Origin: Luzula sylvatica
Taxonomy: Eukaryota; Streptophyta; Magnoliopsida; Poales; Juncaceae
Direction: 5' to 3'
Assembly (NCBI GenBank): GCA_946800325.1
Contig: OX326961.1
Location: 47,207,415-47,271,414, forward strand
Length of the DNA stretch: 64,000 bases
The notes under the pieces are model-generated. The model saw only the letters and a program-made list of their open reading frames with translations, had not been told where the DNA came from and did no database searches. This document shows positions 24,278 through 35,519 of this stretch, one piece after another; the first letter of the stretch is position 1, and each line of letters opens with the position of its first letter. The position numbers and the translations under genes were made by a program.

Positions 24278-25147
24278 TTGATAAATTGTCATCCTTCTAA
24301 TGTAATGATATGTTTGTGTGGGTCCTACCTAATTTATAACTAAAAATGATCATCGGGATTATATTTGTGGATTATGTTTGTGAGCGTATCAATTTATATA
24401 TATAATGTAATGATTTCAATGATTTCAATGCTAATCAATTCCTGATGTATTAATTGGTTGTTACATATTACATAATACAAATTGAATGCTAATCAATGCT
24501 AAGTTATCAGGTATAGGTTACAAATTACATAATAAATTGAATGTTTCTAGTCCTAGGTAATTAATTATTTAATTCTGTAACGGCTAACTATGTGTAATGT
24601 TTATTTATTTTATGAGGACAATAAATGACATGTAAATTGAGTATACAATTATATGATTATTTTAGTATTTATTTTATTTTGAGTTTTAATATTTGTTCCA
24701 ACATTTATAGACGACGTTTTTTTGACAGGAAGGCCTAGAGCTCACTATCGAAATTTTGAACTTTGAGAAATGGTTCATACGTGTTTGTTATTGGATACAA
24801 TAAAATCAAGTTGGTGAGAATTCAAATAGAAGTTTTTTTTTATTTATATGGATTTCTTTGATTTCTGATTTTTTATCTTGACACTTACTATTTATATAGA
24901 AATAGAAATAGAATAAAGAGGGAGGGAGGGTCACTTTTGCAAATTGTTCCAAATGAAAGGCGAGGATTATAGGAACAGATGACTTGGAGGGCAAGAACCA
25001 GGAATAGATATGCATCCTTCTAATCCATTTAACAAGAACAAAGAATCTTTTATCAAAAAACAAAAAACAAGAAAAAAGAATCTTAGCAATACCATTTACA
25101 AAAAGGAAATAGATCTGCATCCTTCTAATCCATTTAATCACCAAGAT
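24278..25147. other. Intergenic; holds the empty site of the 8634 hAT
   Basis: A phrase CATCCTTCTAATCCATTTAA occurs twice (about 25013 and 25116) as a local duplication of about 100 bp. The second is the uninterrupted counterpart of the hAT target at 8626-10798. No gene. Confidence 0.5.
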
Positions 25148-25581
25148 ATAATTGATAAGTTGTCAATTTCTCATATGCAAAATCTTAGTATGTAAAGTTC
25201 CATCCCATTTGCAGATAAATAAATAAATAAAAACCAGAATAAGAACAAAAGAAATAAAGCATACTACTATCATTTATTTTATTACAAGCGATTATATTCT
25301 ACATAGAAAAATACATAACTCAAACCACATACAACAGAAAAAAAAAAATACTTCAGATTGACGGTATCAGACCTTAACACGGCTTATATGCTTTTAAAAT
25401 ATGTTGTGCGCACGCACACGCATGGATATTTTCGAAACATAGCAACTCGTCAAACAGTTCCGTAGTGTTTTAAACTAAGATCTATCACTATGTAATTTAC
25501 ATACATAAGAAAACTACACACTACCTATATATATATATATATATACATGTATATAGCTAGTGAGCACCTGGTCTAGTTCTC

Positions 25582-25839
25582 CTAGCTCTGGTAGAAGTGC
25601 ACACTCGACCGGTTGACTTTAGTTGGGCGTTGGACGACGATCGTTTTTGGTGGCGTTGGATAATAAACGTAGACTTCGCCGCAATAAATTTTGGCTGCCT
25701 GGTAGGAGTCAATTTCTTTCTTATGGGTGACATTATTGTTATTACTATGACCGTCCGACTTGGATTTTCCTCGCTTGAGATCGTCGAGTAGGGCGAAAGC
25801 TGTTTTACCAACTCTTTGTAGATTGGTTTTTGATGCCAT
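25582..25839 (-). CDS. Hypothetical 85-aa protein, copy 2
   Basis: Paralogue of the ORF at 12559-12816, with an identical start, stop and length, in the same orientation within the duplicated block. The VYVYYPTPPK segment and the lysine-rich and Asn-rich stretches are conserved. The substitutions G53C and W77R are radical. The TATA box and leader are retained 78-86 bp upstream of the start at 25839. Function is unknown. An intact frame over 85 codons in both copies supports coding, but the substitution pattern (six replacement, three silent) does not. Confidence 0.5.
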   Translation of the reverse strand: MASKTNLQRVGKTAFALLDDLKRGKSKSDGHSNNNNVTHKKEIDSYQAAKIYCGEVYVYYPTPPKTIVVQRPTKVNRSSVHFYQS

Positions 25840-25916
25840 GGAAGAAAATATTGAGCAGGAGAGAGAAAGAAAGAGAGTACTTGGTTAGTGTTGGTATGGA
25901 GCCAAGATGCTGCTCC

Positions 25917-25925
25917 TTTTTATAG
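25917..25925 (-). promoter_or_regulatory. TATA box of the small gene, copy 2
   Basis: CTATAAAAA on the minus strand, conserved with copy 1 in sequence and nearly in spacing. Confidence 0.55.
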
Positions 25926-27734
25926 TGGATTTGAGGCCTTTTGATAGGGAATATATTTTACTCTTCCCCTCATATTTCTCTCACCATTTCTTGATGATGT
26001 CAAATTTCTCAATTAATATCCTAATTAACAAGATGGATTAACGATTAATTTATGGTTAATAAAAAATTAATATATAATTAAAGTCTTCCTCAATTAATAG
26101 TTAATTATAAATATTCAAAAATTAATAAATTTAGATTAATCGTTAATTGATAGAAGCAATTAGTGAATTAATAGTGAATGATGATGTTATCATTAAAGTA
26201 TGGAAAAAAATGAAAGGACATAGTAGAATGTCTCTTTTGATAGAGGAAAACATTTGTCCTTCTTAAATTCCTTCAATTATTTTACTGTTACCGTTGAAGT
26301 AACTGATGTGGATGATTTAACAGGAAAATTTATCATGTAAATGGAACAAAAATATCACGGATTTAGGGGTGTGTGTGTTGGTGGGTGGTGGGTGGTGGGT
26401 GGTGGTGGGGAGGTAAATTAATTAAAAATCTCCAAGGGAGGGGAGGCAATCCCTACTAATATCTGTCCTTGAATATCAAAATTCACTCTATAATTATTTT
26501 GTTTTGAAGAAATTTAGCATTCAAAATCATGAGATATCAGATATGTCCATCAACTACGTCACAACAGAATCCCTCACTTCCTTTTGTATCAAGGTAAATT
26601 TTGTAAATTTTGTAAACTTTGAAATATTTATATAAAAAAATTTAATGTTATTGTTCAATCGTGAATTATTGTTCACAAGGTTGTTTGATAACTTTTAAGA
26701 GAAAATTATAATAATGATGTATCAAAGCTGGATGATATTTTTTTTAAAATAATAACATGTTAAATTAGTCTGTGATACTTTTTTTTTTATAAAGAAGTAT
26801 TTTTTGATAATTCGAGTATAAATTAAATTCGGATAGCACTCTTAAAATGGCAGGCCCATCATGTATGTATATTTTCGAGTATTTCATGACCTGCTGAAAT
26901 AGAAACTACAAGTTCAAATATTTATTCTCGAAATGACGAAAGGAATATCATAAAAAAAAAAAAAAAAAAAAAAAAGTTACTATACATAGAGACTGAGGGC
27001 ATGTTTGCTAGGTCAGTTTTTTATAATTCCAGAAAACTATCAGTTGCACAGGAAACAAATATATGAATATCACGAAACTATGATAAAATGAATATGCAAA
27101 AATTATGAATGTAGGATGTTTAAAAGGTTTGATGAAAATCATAGGATTATACGTAACAAATGAATAAAATATTCTAGAATTGTATTATTTCTTATGAAAT
27201 TTTATAACTATCATATTTATTTCTTAATCATATTAAAATATTATAATTACGTCACATAAATAAATCATACCAATGATTTAAAATTAATATATTTTAAATA
27301 ATACAAATGAAAGAAAAATAATTTTAGAGAATATTATTTTTTAATAACATTAATTTTTAAAGAATATTAATTTTTTATTATCATTAATTTTCAAAAAATA
27401 TTATTTTTTAATACAACGAAATTTTAAAGAATATTATTTTTTGGATGATAAGTTCAAAAAACTAACAAATATGTTAATATACAATTTTTTTTAAAACTAT
27501 CTGATTTCGGATACGAGTACGTTCGGATACGAGTACGGTATACGGTATCCGATATCCGATTTCGGATACGAATACGACATTCGATATCAGATACGAGTAC
27601 GGATACAAATATAATATCCGATATTCGATATCTAATTTCGGATACGAATACGATATTTAATATCCGATACGAATACGAATACGAATACGGATATGAATAC
27701 GATATCCGATATAATAAAATTTGATATATAATAA

Positions 27735-27995
27735 GGGGAGTTCTATCATACACCCTTTTACAAGGGTATTTTGGGTATTTTAGCAATTAATTATATTTGT
27801 AAAAGGGTGTATCATAAAATTTATTTTTTATGGAAATTTTTGTTTAAATGAACAACAAAAAATTCCAATTTAGTTAAACATTAATTGATAAATATATTTG
27901 ATATCTTACCTTAAATATTCATAAATGGATAATTACTCCAAATACCCTTGAAAATGGGTGTATGATAATGAAAGGGGTGTATGATAGAAGCCCCC
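27735..27995. mobile_element. Mutator-type MITE (TTCTATCATACACCC family), copy 2
   Basis: Ends GGGGAGTTCTATCATACACCC and its inverted match GGGTGTATGATAGAAGCCCCC minus one base each side. The exact 9-bp target duplication is ATATAATAA (27726-27734 and 27996-28004). Copy 1 of the duplication has a single ATATAACAA at 14694-14702, the empty site. The 9-bp duplication indicates the Mutator superfamily. Confidence 0.92.
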
Positions 27996-28109
27996 ATATA
28001 ATAAGGCCTGAGTCACATATGAGAGCAATAATGTTGTTTGTAATGCTTTTCTTTTGCCTTTCCACAGAAAAAGCCACTTTCCGATAAGTGTTGAAAAGAT
28101 AAAATATTA

Positions 28110-28362
28110 AAGAAAATTCTACCTTGTCACCAGATTTCAACACAACATCCTCAATTTCCTAATTAATCCACTTAATTGACATCTCAATTAACAAGAAACA
28201 TTGAATTAGTAATTTTTAAATATTAATTATCATTTGTTAATCCAGATAGATGTTAATTATCACGTTAATCAATTCACATGTGTTAATTCATAAGTTAATT
28301 AAGTAAATTAATTAAGTAATCCATGATGTTGTGTTGAAATCTGGTGGCACGGTATATGCCCT
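28110..28362. mobile_element. MITE with CACCAGATTTCAACACAACATC arms
   Basis: Inverted arms CACCAGATTTCAACACAAC and GTTGTGTTGAAATCTGGTG. It is present only in copy 2; copy 1 reads continuously at 14796-14815. Flanks AAAATATTA and CAAATATCA suggest a 9-bp duplication with mutations. A related end, GGGCATATACTGTGCCACCAG, occurs at about 49214 in the PME intron. Confidence 0.8.
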
Positions 28363-30240
28363 CAAATATCAATCATATCTTCTACGGATCGTCTAGAATC
28401 CATTATTTCCTTGGATTTCAAAATACGCAACCGAACACCACTTTTGAGATTCCATGAAAACTTCACTTTATCCACATACCATGCACCCAAAACTTATGAA
28501 GCGAACAAAGCCTCCTGAGTCGAGATTCCATGAAAACTTCACTTTATCCACGAACCAATGCATCCAAAACTCAGGAAGCGAACAAAGCCTGAGTCAAGTC
28601 AAGTCAATAACTTAGCTTCCCCTCATGATGGGATGGAGAACATATTCGGCTTTGGTCTCTGCTTGTCTACTAATTCTAGGGGGACATGATCACTTGGAAG
28701 CATATTTGGACAAGATTGGGATTCAACACGTGTTGTATAATTGTTTCATACACCAATTATTCCGCGCAATAATTATGCGGGATTTCATTTTTTTTTTACA
28801 TGTTTTGTATAATTTATTCAAATAAAATTTGCGCAGATACGTTTAAACTCAATTATATAATCATGATATGTTTACAAATATATTGATGTCAATAAATAAA
28901 TTATAATTAATAAAAATTAATGAAATTTATTTATTATGAATATGTATTATAATTAATAATGGTCTATGAAATTAATCCATTATTATAAATCCACACCAAA
29001 TAAGTAAAATATAACATGTTATAATTCAAACAAAATTAAAGTTTCAAAACAAATAAAAAAACATGTTATAAATAAAATATTGACCGTTTAATTGAAATTG
29101 ACACGTCAATTAAAATTTACTAATATTAACATATTATAAATTATTGATGTGTTAATTAAACGTATCAATCAACATTTAATTGATTCAATTATAAATGTTA
29201 ATCAATTCAGTTTGTCACATCATCAAGAAAATTATGATGAGTTTGAGAACTAATTATATTTTTCTTCCATATATGTGTATAATTTGGATTGCAATAGAAA
29301 GTAGAAACAAAATTAAAAAAGAAAATATGACACGTGTCAACATTCTGTCATACTTGTTCAAAATTATATCTATTGAATGATTGAATGATTGAATGATTAC
29401 CTTATGAAGACATCTTTTTCATAGTTTCATACACCAATTAGACCAATACTAGTCCAATAGCCTGAAATATCTGAGAATTATCTTCTCTGTAGCTAAACCC
29501 GAATATTACTTTACCTTGTTTTACTTGTTTGTGACCAAAGATCCAAACCAATTAACTATTCGAACCGAAACGATTTGTCCAACTCGATTGCGACTCGTAA
29601 TCCTCGCCCTCCTCATGGACGAGGGGGCAGCTCCAGACTTTTCGGGACCCGAGGCCCATCTTAAAACGACCTCTCAAATTATATCATATGAGATTTATTC
29701 TCAAGCCCTTGAGAATATTATGATTTTTCATTAACTACTACAATTGAAGATACTTCTACTGAAACATGTCAATATCACCTTTTATGTTTGTTTATCGTAA
29801 TGTTGCTATACAAAAAATCTTGATCATTATAAAAAAAAAGAAAAAACTAAAAATCTTATCTTTAAGTGTCTTTGAGCCAGATATATTCCTACTACAATTG
29901 GATAAGTAAAAGTAACTATCAGAATCATATTAAAAGCATAAAATAAGAGAGAAGCATATTTGTACCTTTTTTTTACTCACAAAAAATCAGAATTCCTATT
30001 GAGTGGTGAATTGCAATTTTCAAGTAAGAAAAGGATGAATAATAGCAATTATAAATTAAGGAGTTCTACAAATTGTAATTTTCAAGTGAGAGAATGGTTT
30101 GAATCTGACTCGAGAGCAGCGAGATACAGAGAAACGAGAGAAACGAGCCAGACAATTGGAAATTAACAAATTATGCGAGATTATGGTATGGTTCTGAGTC
30201 ACGGCCGACACATCTAGAAAGCCTGAATCGACGAAAATTC

Positions 30241-31190
30241 CTTTTTTTTTTGGGACGATTCTACTTTTAAAAGGGATAATTGTACCGTGTCCTTCTTCAA
30301 ATTCCTCCACCGTCATATAATCAATTAACAATTAATTAACAACAAAATATTCATTAACGATTAATTGATATTGATAAATAATTATTTATTCATATGAACT
30401 TCAATTAAATATCAATTAATTGTTAATAAAATATTTTTTTGTTAATTATTATGTTAATTAATTATTAATTGATAATATAAAAAAATGTAGCAAATCTCAG
30501 CAACTTCTCTCTCATTTCTTTATATGGCCTCGTTGTAATGTTAATTAACATGTTAACTGAGACGAGAATTTTTTTTTTGTCCCCACAACTTCTCTCTCAT
30601 TTCTTTATATGTATTTTTAAAAAAATTATAAAAATAATTAGCATCCTAATTAACACACAAAAACGAATTAATTATTAATTTTAATGTATCAATAAAAATA
30701 CATACTAATTAATTATTAATTCAATTATATATATAAATATATTTCTTATTAATTGAGTTACTAATTAATAACTCTCTTCTCGAAATAGACATAAAAGATG
30801 GGAGTGAGGGTTCGTGGAGACACCGTGAATACCCTTAACAGAGATACGGGCAAATGTGGGAGAAATAGGGAGTCATGTTAGATAGCCTCTTTCCTTTTCC
30901 TGGTCGTTATTATTCTAGACTCACAGTAGTGTACACGTATTAAACCATCGATCCCACTTTCCACAGAAACTCACAAAGTCATCACCATACTTCATATTTA
31001 TCTCCATTCTTGCAATAAACCAGAGAGACCACTTATAAACTTGTTCATTTTGTAAAAGAACGAAGATCTCCAGTAGTATTATACTTCAGAGAACTTGAAT
31101 CCCGTGATAGAACACTATTCAATTTTGTCCACTCGTTAAATTATAGAATAGACCCGTTCCATACCACCATTTCTAACAAAATGACGCTAC
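30241..31190. other. Intergenic upstream of sucrose synthase
   Basis: AT-rich with many TTAATTAA-type inverted repeats. It includes the 64-bp segment shared with 18271-18334 (30361-30424). No gene. Confidence 0.45.
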
Positions 31191-31204
31191 AAACGGCATG
31201 TTAT

Positions 31205-31690
31205 TTATGTTGCAATACGGATACGACGATACGACAATTTTCAAAAAATCACGAATACGAATACGGCTATATAATTATTTTTTTAATATATGTATATTAT
31301 ATATAAATAATAAATTAATAATATTTTTAAATTAAATATTATGACAATAAATAATATCAACCAAACAATAAAACTATCATAAAATTATCATAAATTTGTT
31401 TTAAAAATATTTTAGAACTAATCTAGAAGTATCATATATAATTTATTTAAAAATATTATGGACCAAAATATATAATGGGCCGAAGCATACTAAATAAAGT
31501 ATTTCAGCCGTATCCTTGACGTATCCGCCATATCCTGCCGTATCAGGCCGTATCCCCGCCGTATCCGAAAAAAAAATATTAACATATTCGGATACGCCAC
31601 GTCGCGTATCCGATACGTATCCGAACCGTATCGCATCCGTACCCGTATCGCACCCGTATCCGTATCTTCAGGATACTTGTCGGCATAACA
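31205..31690. repeat. GTATCCG/GATACGG-rich repeat, possible transposon
   Basis: The left arm is rich in GATACGA and the right arm in CGTATCCG, with an AT-rich core, similar in design to the hAT elements with repetitive arms. A near-match ATGTTATT/ATGTTATC could be an imperfect 8-bp duplication, but the ends do not align cleanly. It ends about 160 bp before the sucrose synthase start codon. Confidence 0.45.
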
Positions 31691-31850
31691 TAGCTGATGT
31701 TATCCATGTAATGCACAGACCAGGTCCATGGAAAATATATTCCCTCCACCTTGACAATAGAAACGTCTCTCTGTTTCTTTCTTGCATCTTAACAAATCAT
31801 TTCTCTCTGTTACCTTCACTCTCACACAAGCAAGCACACAAGCAACGGAC

Positions 31851-34800
31851 ATGGCGACGCCGAGGCTTGATCGAGTGAGAAGCATAAGAGAAAGCGTAGA
31901 GGACACGCTAGGCGAGCACCGGAACGAACTGGTTTCGCTTCTCTCGAAATTTGTAGCTCAAGGAAAGGGGATTCTGCAGCCACACCATCTTCTAGACGCA
32001 TTCGAAGCTATCGAGGATAAAGGACGTAGTCGTCTTGCTGAAGGATCTTTCCTGGAGGTCCTCAAAACCACTCAGGTGATTAATTGATTTCATATAGTTC
32101 TGATTTTAGGCTGTTCTATATGGAATTTGTAGATTTTGGCGTTGTTTATGTTTAATTTTTGTTCAGGAAGCAATTGTGTTGCCTCCATTTGTGGCCATAG
32201 CGGTGCGTCCTAGACCGGGTGTATGGGAGTATGTACGAGTGAATGTGTACGAACTGAGTGTGGACCAATTAAGCATATCCGAGTACCTCAGATTCAAGGA
32301 AGAACTTGTCGATGGGCAGTAAGTATTGATTGTACCTAATTCTTATTGCAAGTTGGATTGATCAATTTATTAACTTATTATTCTTATTTTAACAGGCATA
32401 ATGATAATTATGTATTGGAGCTTGATTTCGAGCCATTCAATGCAAATTTCCCGAGACCGAGCCGATCTGCTTCGATTGGAAACGGGGTGCAATTTTTAAA
32501 TCGACACTTATCTTCTGTCATGTTTAGAAACAAGGATTGCTTGGAGCCAATGGTCGATTTTCTCCGTGCCCACAAGCATAAGGGTCATGTAAGTTCAATT
32601 GGATTATACCGTTCCTTAATTGCTTAATTGATGTTTATTTAATCGATTAATTTATGAAACAGGTAATGATGCTTAATGATAGGATACACAGCATTGCGAA
32701 GCTTCAATCTGTATTATCCAAAGCCGAAGAATATCTCATGAAGCTTCCGTCAGAAACCCCTTACTCTGAATTCGCAAATCAGTACGAAACTTCTGCACAA
32801 TTCACTTCTCATCACGCTTAATTCAAAACAGAATATTAGATTCAGCAAACATATATTTATATTGATTGTTAGGTTTCAAGAGATGGGTTTGGAGAAAGGA
32901 TGGGGAGACACATCAGCGCGAGTCTTGGAAATGATGCATTTATTATTGGATATTCTCCAAGCTCCAGATCCTACTGCATTGGAAGCGTTTCTTGGTCGAA
33001 TTCCTATGGTTTTTAACGTGGTTATTCTCTCTCCTCATGGGTATTTTGGTCAAGCTAATGTTCTTGGCTTGCCCGATACTGGAGGCCAGGTAATCAAATA
33101 TTACAAGGGCAAAATCGTCATATGAAAATTATTTTACTTATCAAAGATATGATTTGCAGATAGTGTATATACTGGATCAAGTTCGAGCTCTAGAGAACGA
33201 AATGCTTCTAAGGATGAAGAAACAAGGACTCGATGTCGAACCCAAGATTCTCATTGTAAGTCCATTTCAAATTTGAAAATTACCAATTTCAAATCTTCCT
33301 AAACCCTAAACCCTTTGTTTAGGTGACTAGGTTGATTCCTGACGCGAGAGGGACGACTGTGAACCAAAGACTGGAGAGGATAAGTGGGACCCAAAACACA
33401 TATATACTGAGGGTCCCGTTCAGAAGCAAAGATGGAATTTTAAAGAAATGGATCTCTAGGTTTGATGTTTGGCCTTACTTGGAACAATTCACCGAGGTGA
33501 TAATACTAATATTACTGTTTTGCCCTTTGTATTTATGGGTAAGTTAAGTAAGGTTAATGAATTAATTGTTTTGTGCGTGTAATTAGGATGCGATAAGCGA
33601 GATTGGGGCGGAACTACAAGGCACTCCAGATTTAATAATCGGAAATTATAGCGATGGAAATCTCGTTGCTTCTTTGATGTCTTATAAACTAGGCGTCACT
33701 CAGGTATATATTAAAATATTATATTTTTATTTTTTTTATAATTTGCAATCCAGTCCTTGAATTTCCACGGAATTATTTGTAGTGTAATATAGCGCATGCC
33801 TTGGAGAAAACGAAATATCCAGATTCGGATATATATTGGAAGAAGTTTGAGGAGAAGTATCATTTCTCATGCCAATTTACTGCGGATTTACTTGCTATGA
33901 ATAATGCTGATTTTATCATCACTAGCACCTATCAAGAAATCGCCGGAAGGTTCTCATTACTTAATTTTTCATGTCAAATTCGCAAAGAAACCCCTGAATA
34001 ATTAAAATTGCAAAAAGGACCTCGTAGACCCTTTATTTATTTATTATCAAAATTGACTTTTTTGTAAATTTGCCTTAATTTATTTGCTTATTTTAGTGTT
34101 CTTTAATGTGTAATATAATTATGGTATTATATTTGAATATCTTTTTTCAGCAAGAACACGGTGGGGCAATATGAGAGCCACACGGCATTCACGATGCCGG
34201 GTCTATACAGAGTGGTGCACGGAATTGACGTTTTCGACCCCAAGTTCAACATAGTTTCTCCAGGGGCAGATTTGTCAATTTACTTTCCCTATACCGAAAA
34301 GTCAAAGAGGCTCACTTCCCTTCACCAATCCCTTGAAGAACTTCTCTACGATCCAGAACAGAACAGCGTCCACCTGTACGCCCCCTTTTCTTAAATAGAT
34401 TTTTCAAAATCATCCCTGTATTTATGCAAAATTACAAATTCATTGTTATTTGACAGAGGGTGGTTGGACGATCGCTCGAAGCCGATAATTTTCTCGATGG
34501 CGAGGCTGGACCGGGTGAAGAACATAACGGGTCTGGTAGAGATGTTCGCCAAAAATACCCGTTTAAGAGAAGTGGCGAACCTGGTTGTGGTTGCGGGTTA
34601 TAATGACGTTAAGAAATCGAGTGATAGAGAGGAGATTGAAGAGATTCAGAAAATGCACGAGTTGATAAAGACTTATAATTTGTTCGGGCAGTTCAGGTGG
34701 ATCTCGTCCCAGACTAACCGCGCTAAAAACGGGGAACTGTACCGATACATTGCCGATACCAACGGCATTTTTGTCCAAGTATAATTATATTTCATTATTA

Positions 34801-35452
34801 TTGTTTTTTAATTTTTGTATTTTTTTAATTATTATTTTTTTTGTTTTGATTGTAGCCTGCGTTTTACGAGGCTTTTGGACTGACAGTAGTGGAGGCGATG
34901 ACATGTGGATTACCAACTTTCGCGACTTTGCATGGAGGCCCAGCAGAAATTATTGAGCACGAAATTTCAGGATTTCATATTGATCCCTACCATCCTGACC
35001 AGGCCGCCTCCATCATGGTTGACTTTTTCGATAATTGCAAAAAAGACCCTAATTATTGGACACAAATTTCTGAAGGGGGTCTTCATCGCATTTATGAAAG
35101 GTTTGCATTTTATTATTGTTATTAACATTATTTGTTTTGTTATCTTTATTATTATTGTTTATATATTTGTGTAGGTATACATGGAAGATATATTCTGAAA
35201 GATTGATGACACTGGCTGGGGTGTATGGTTTTTGGAAATATGTTTCTAAGCTTGAAAGGCGTGAGATACGCCGGTACCTTGAGATGTTTTACATACTAAA
35301 GTTTCGTGACTTGGTACGTGATTTTAATGTGAATAAATTCATTAATTCATTATTATACAAAAAATTATAAGTATTTGGTATAATTTTATGTGTATTATTT
35401 TGGGTTGTTTCAGGCAAAATGTGTACCTCTTGCTATAGATGATGCACGCTGA
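31851..35452 (+). CDS. SUS: Sucrose synthase
   Basis: Cytosolic enzyme that reversibly cleaves sucrose with UDP to give UDP-glucose and fructose, feeding cellulose, callose and starch synthesis. The 14 exons join in frame: 31851-32075, 32167-32318, 32396-32588, 32663-32781, 32873-33089, 33160-33255, 33323-33496, 33587-33703, 33783-33949, 34151-34375, 34457-34778, 34856-35100, 35175-35313, 35414-35452. All introns are GT-AG. The product is 809 aa, normal for the family. Visible features are the N-terminal targeting region with a phosphorylatable Ser11 (RVRSIRE), the glycosyltransferase GT-B core with [18 protein letters not shown], the substrate residues Arg578 and Lys583 ([10 protein letters not shown]), and the EX7E pair Glu674/Glu682 ([11 protein letters not shown]). 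No frameshift or stop was found. The N-terminus resembles the SUS2/SUS3-like group, which is an inference. Confidence 0.96.
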
Positions 35453-35506
35453 AGGGTTGAATCGGCAAATATTTTATGTATTTTTGTATCTCGAGTACAT
35501 CTCGAA

Positions 35507-35512
35507 AATAAA
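35507..35512 (+). terminator. Poly(A) signal of sucrose synthase
   Basis: AATAAA 55 bp after the stop codon; a second AATAAA lies near 35574. Confidence 0.6.
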
Positions 35513-35519
35513 AGCTCTC

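Larger units (their letters stand above)
26997..28589. mobile_element. PIF/Harbinger-like element, copy 2, with nested MITEs
   Basis: Counterpart of 14003-14949, starting GGGCATGTTTGCTAGG and ending ACAAAGCC before TGA. It is enlarged by two nested MITE insertions and by a partial repetition of its right end near 28425-28589. Confidence 0.55.
25148..30240. repeat. Segmental duplication A, copy 2
   Basis: Collinear direct copy of 12137-16552, longer by about 680 bp. The main causes are two MITEs (27735-27995 and 28110-28362), a longer GATACG tract, a small repeat of the PIF-like end near 28500, and sequence near 29400-29470. Confidence 0.95.

Noticed and set aside
14557..27786. Tyr-Ser-Tyr-rich minus-strand ORFs at 14557-14790 and 27454-27786
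   Set aside because: They arise from GATACGAATA-type tandem repeats inside a transposon.
15791..29734. ORFs at 15791-16054 and 29516-29734 conserved between the two duplicates
   Set aside because: Similarity is explained by the recent duplication; no start context, domain or splice structure supports coding.
31205..31690. hAT call for the GTATCCG-rich repeat
   Set aside because: The architecture fits, but neither clean inverted ends nor an exact 8-bp duplication could be read, so it is left as a repeat.
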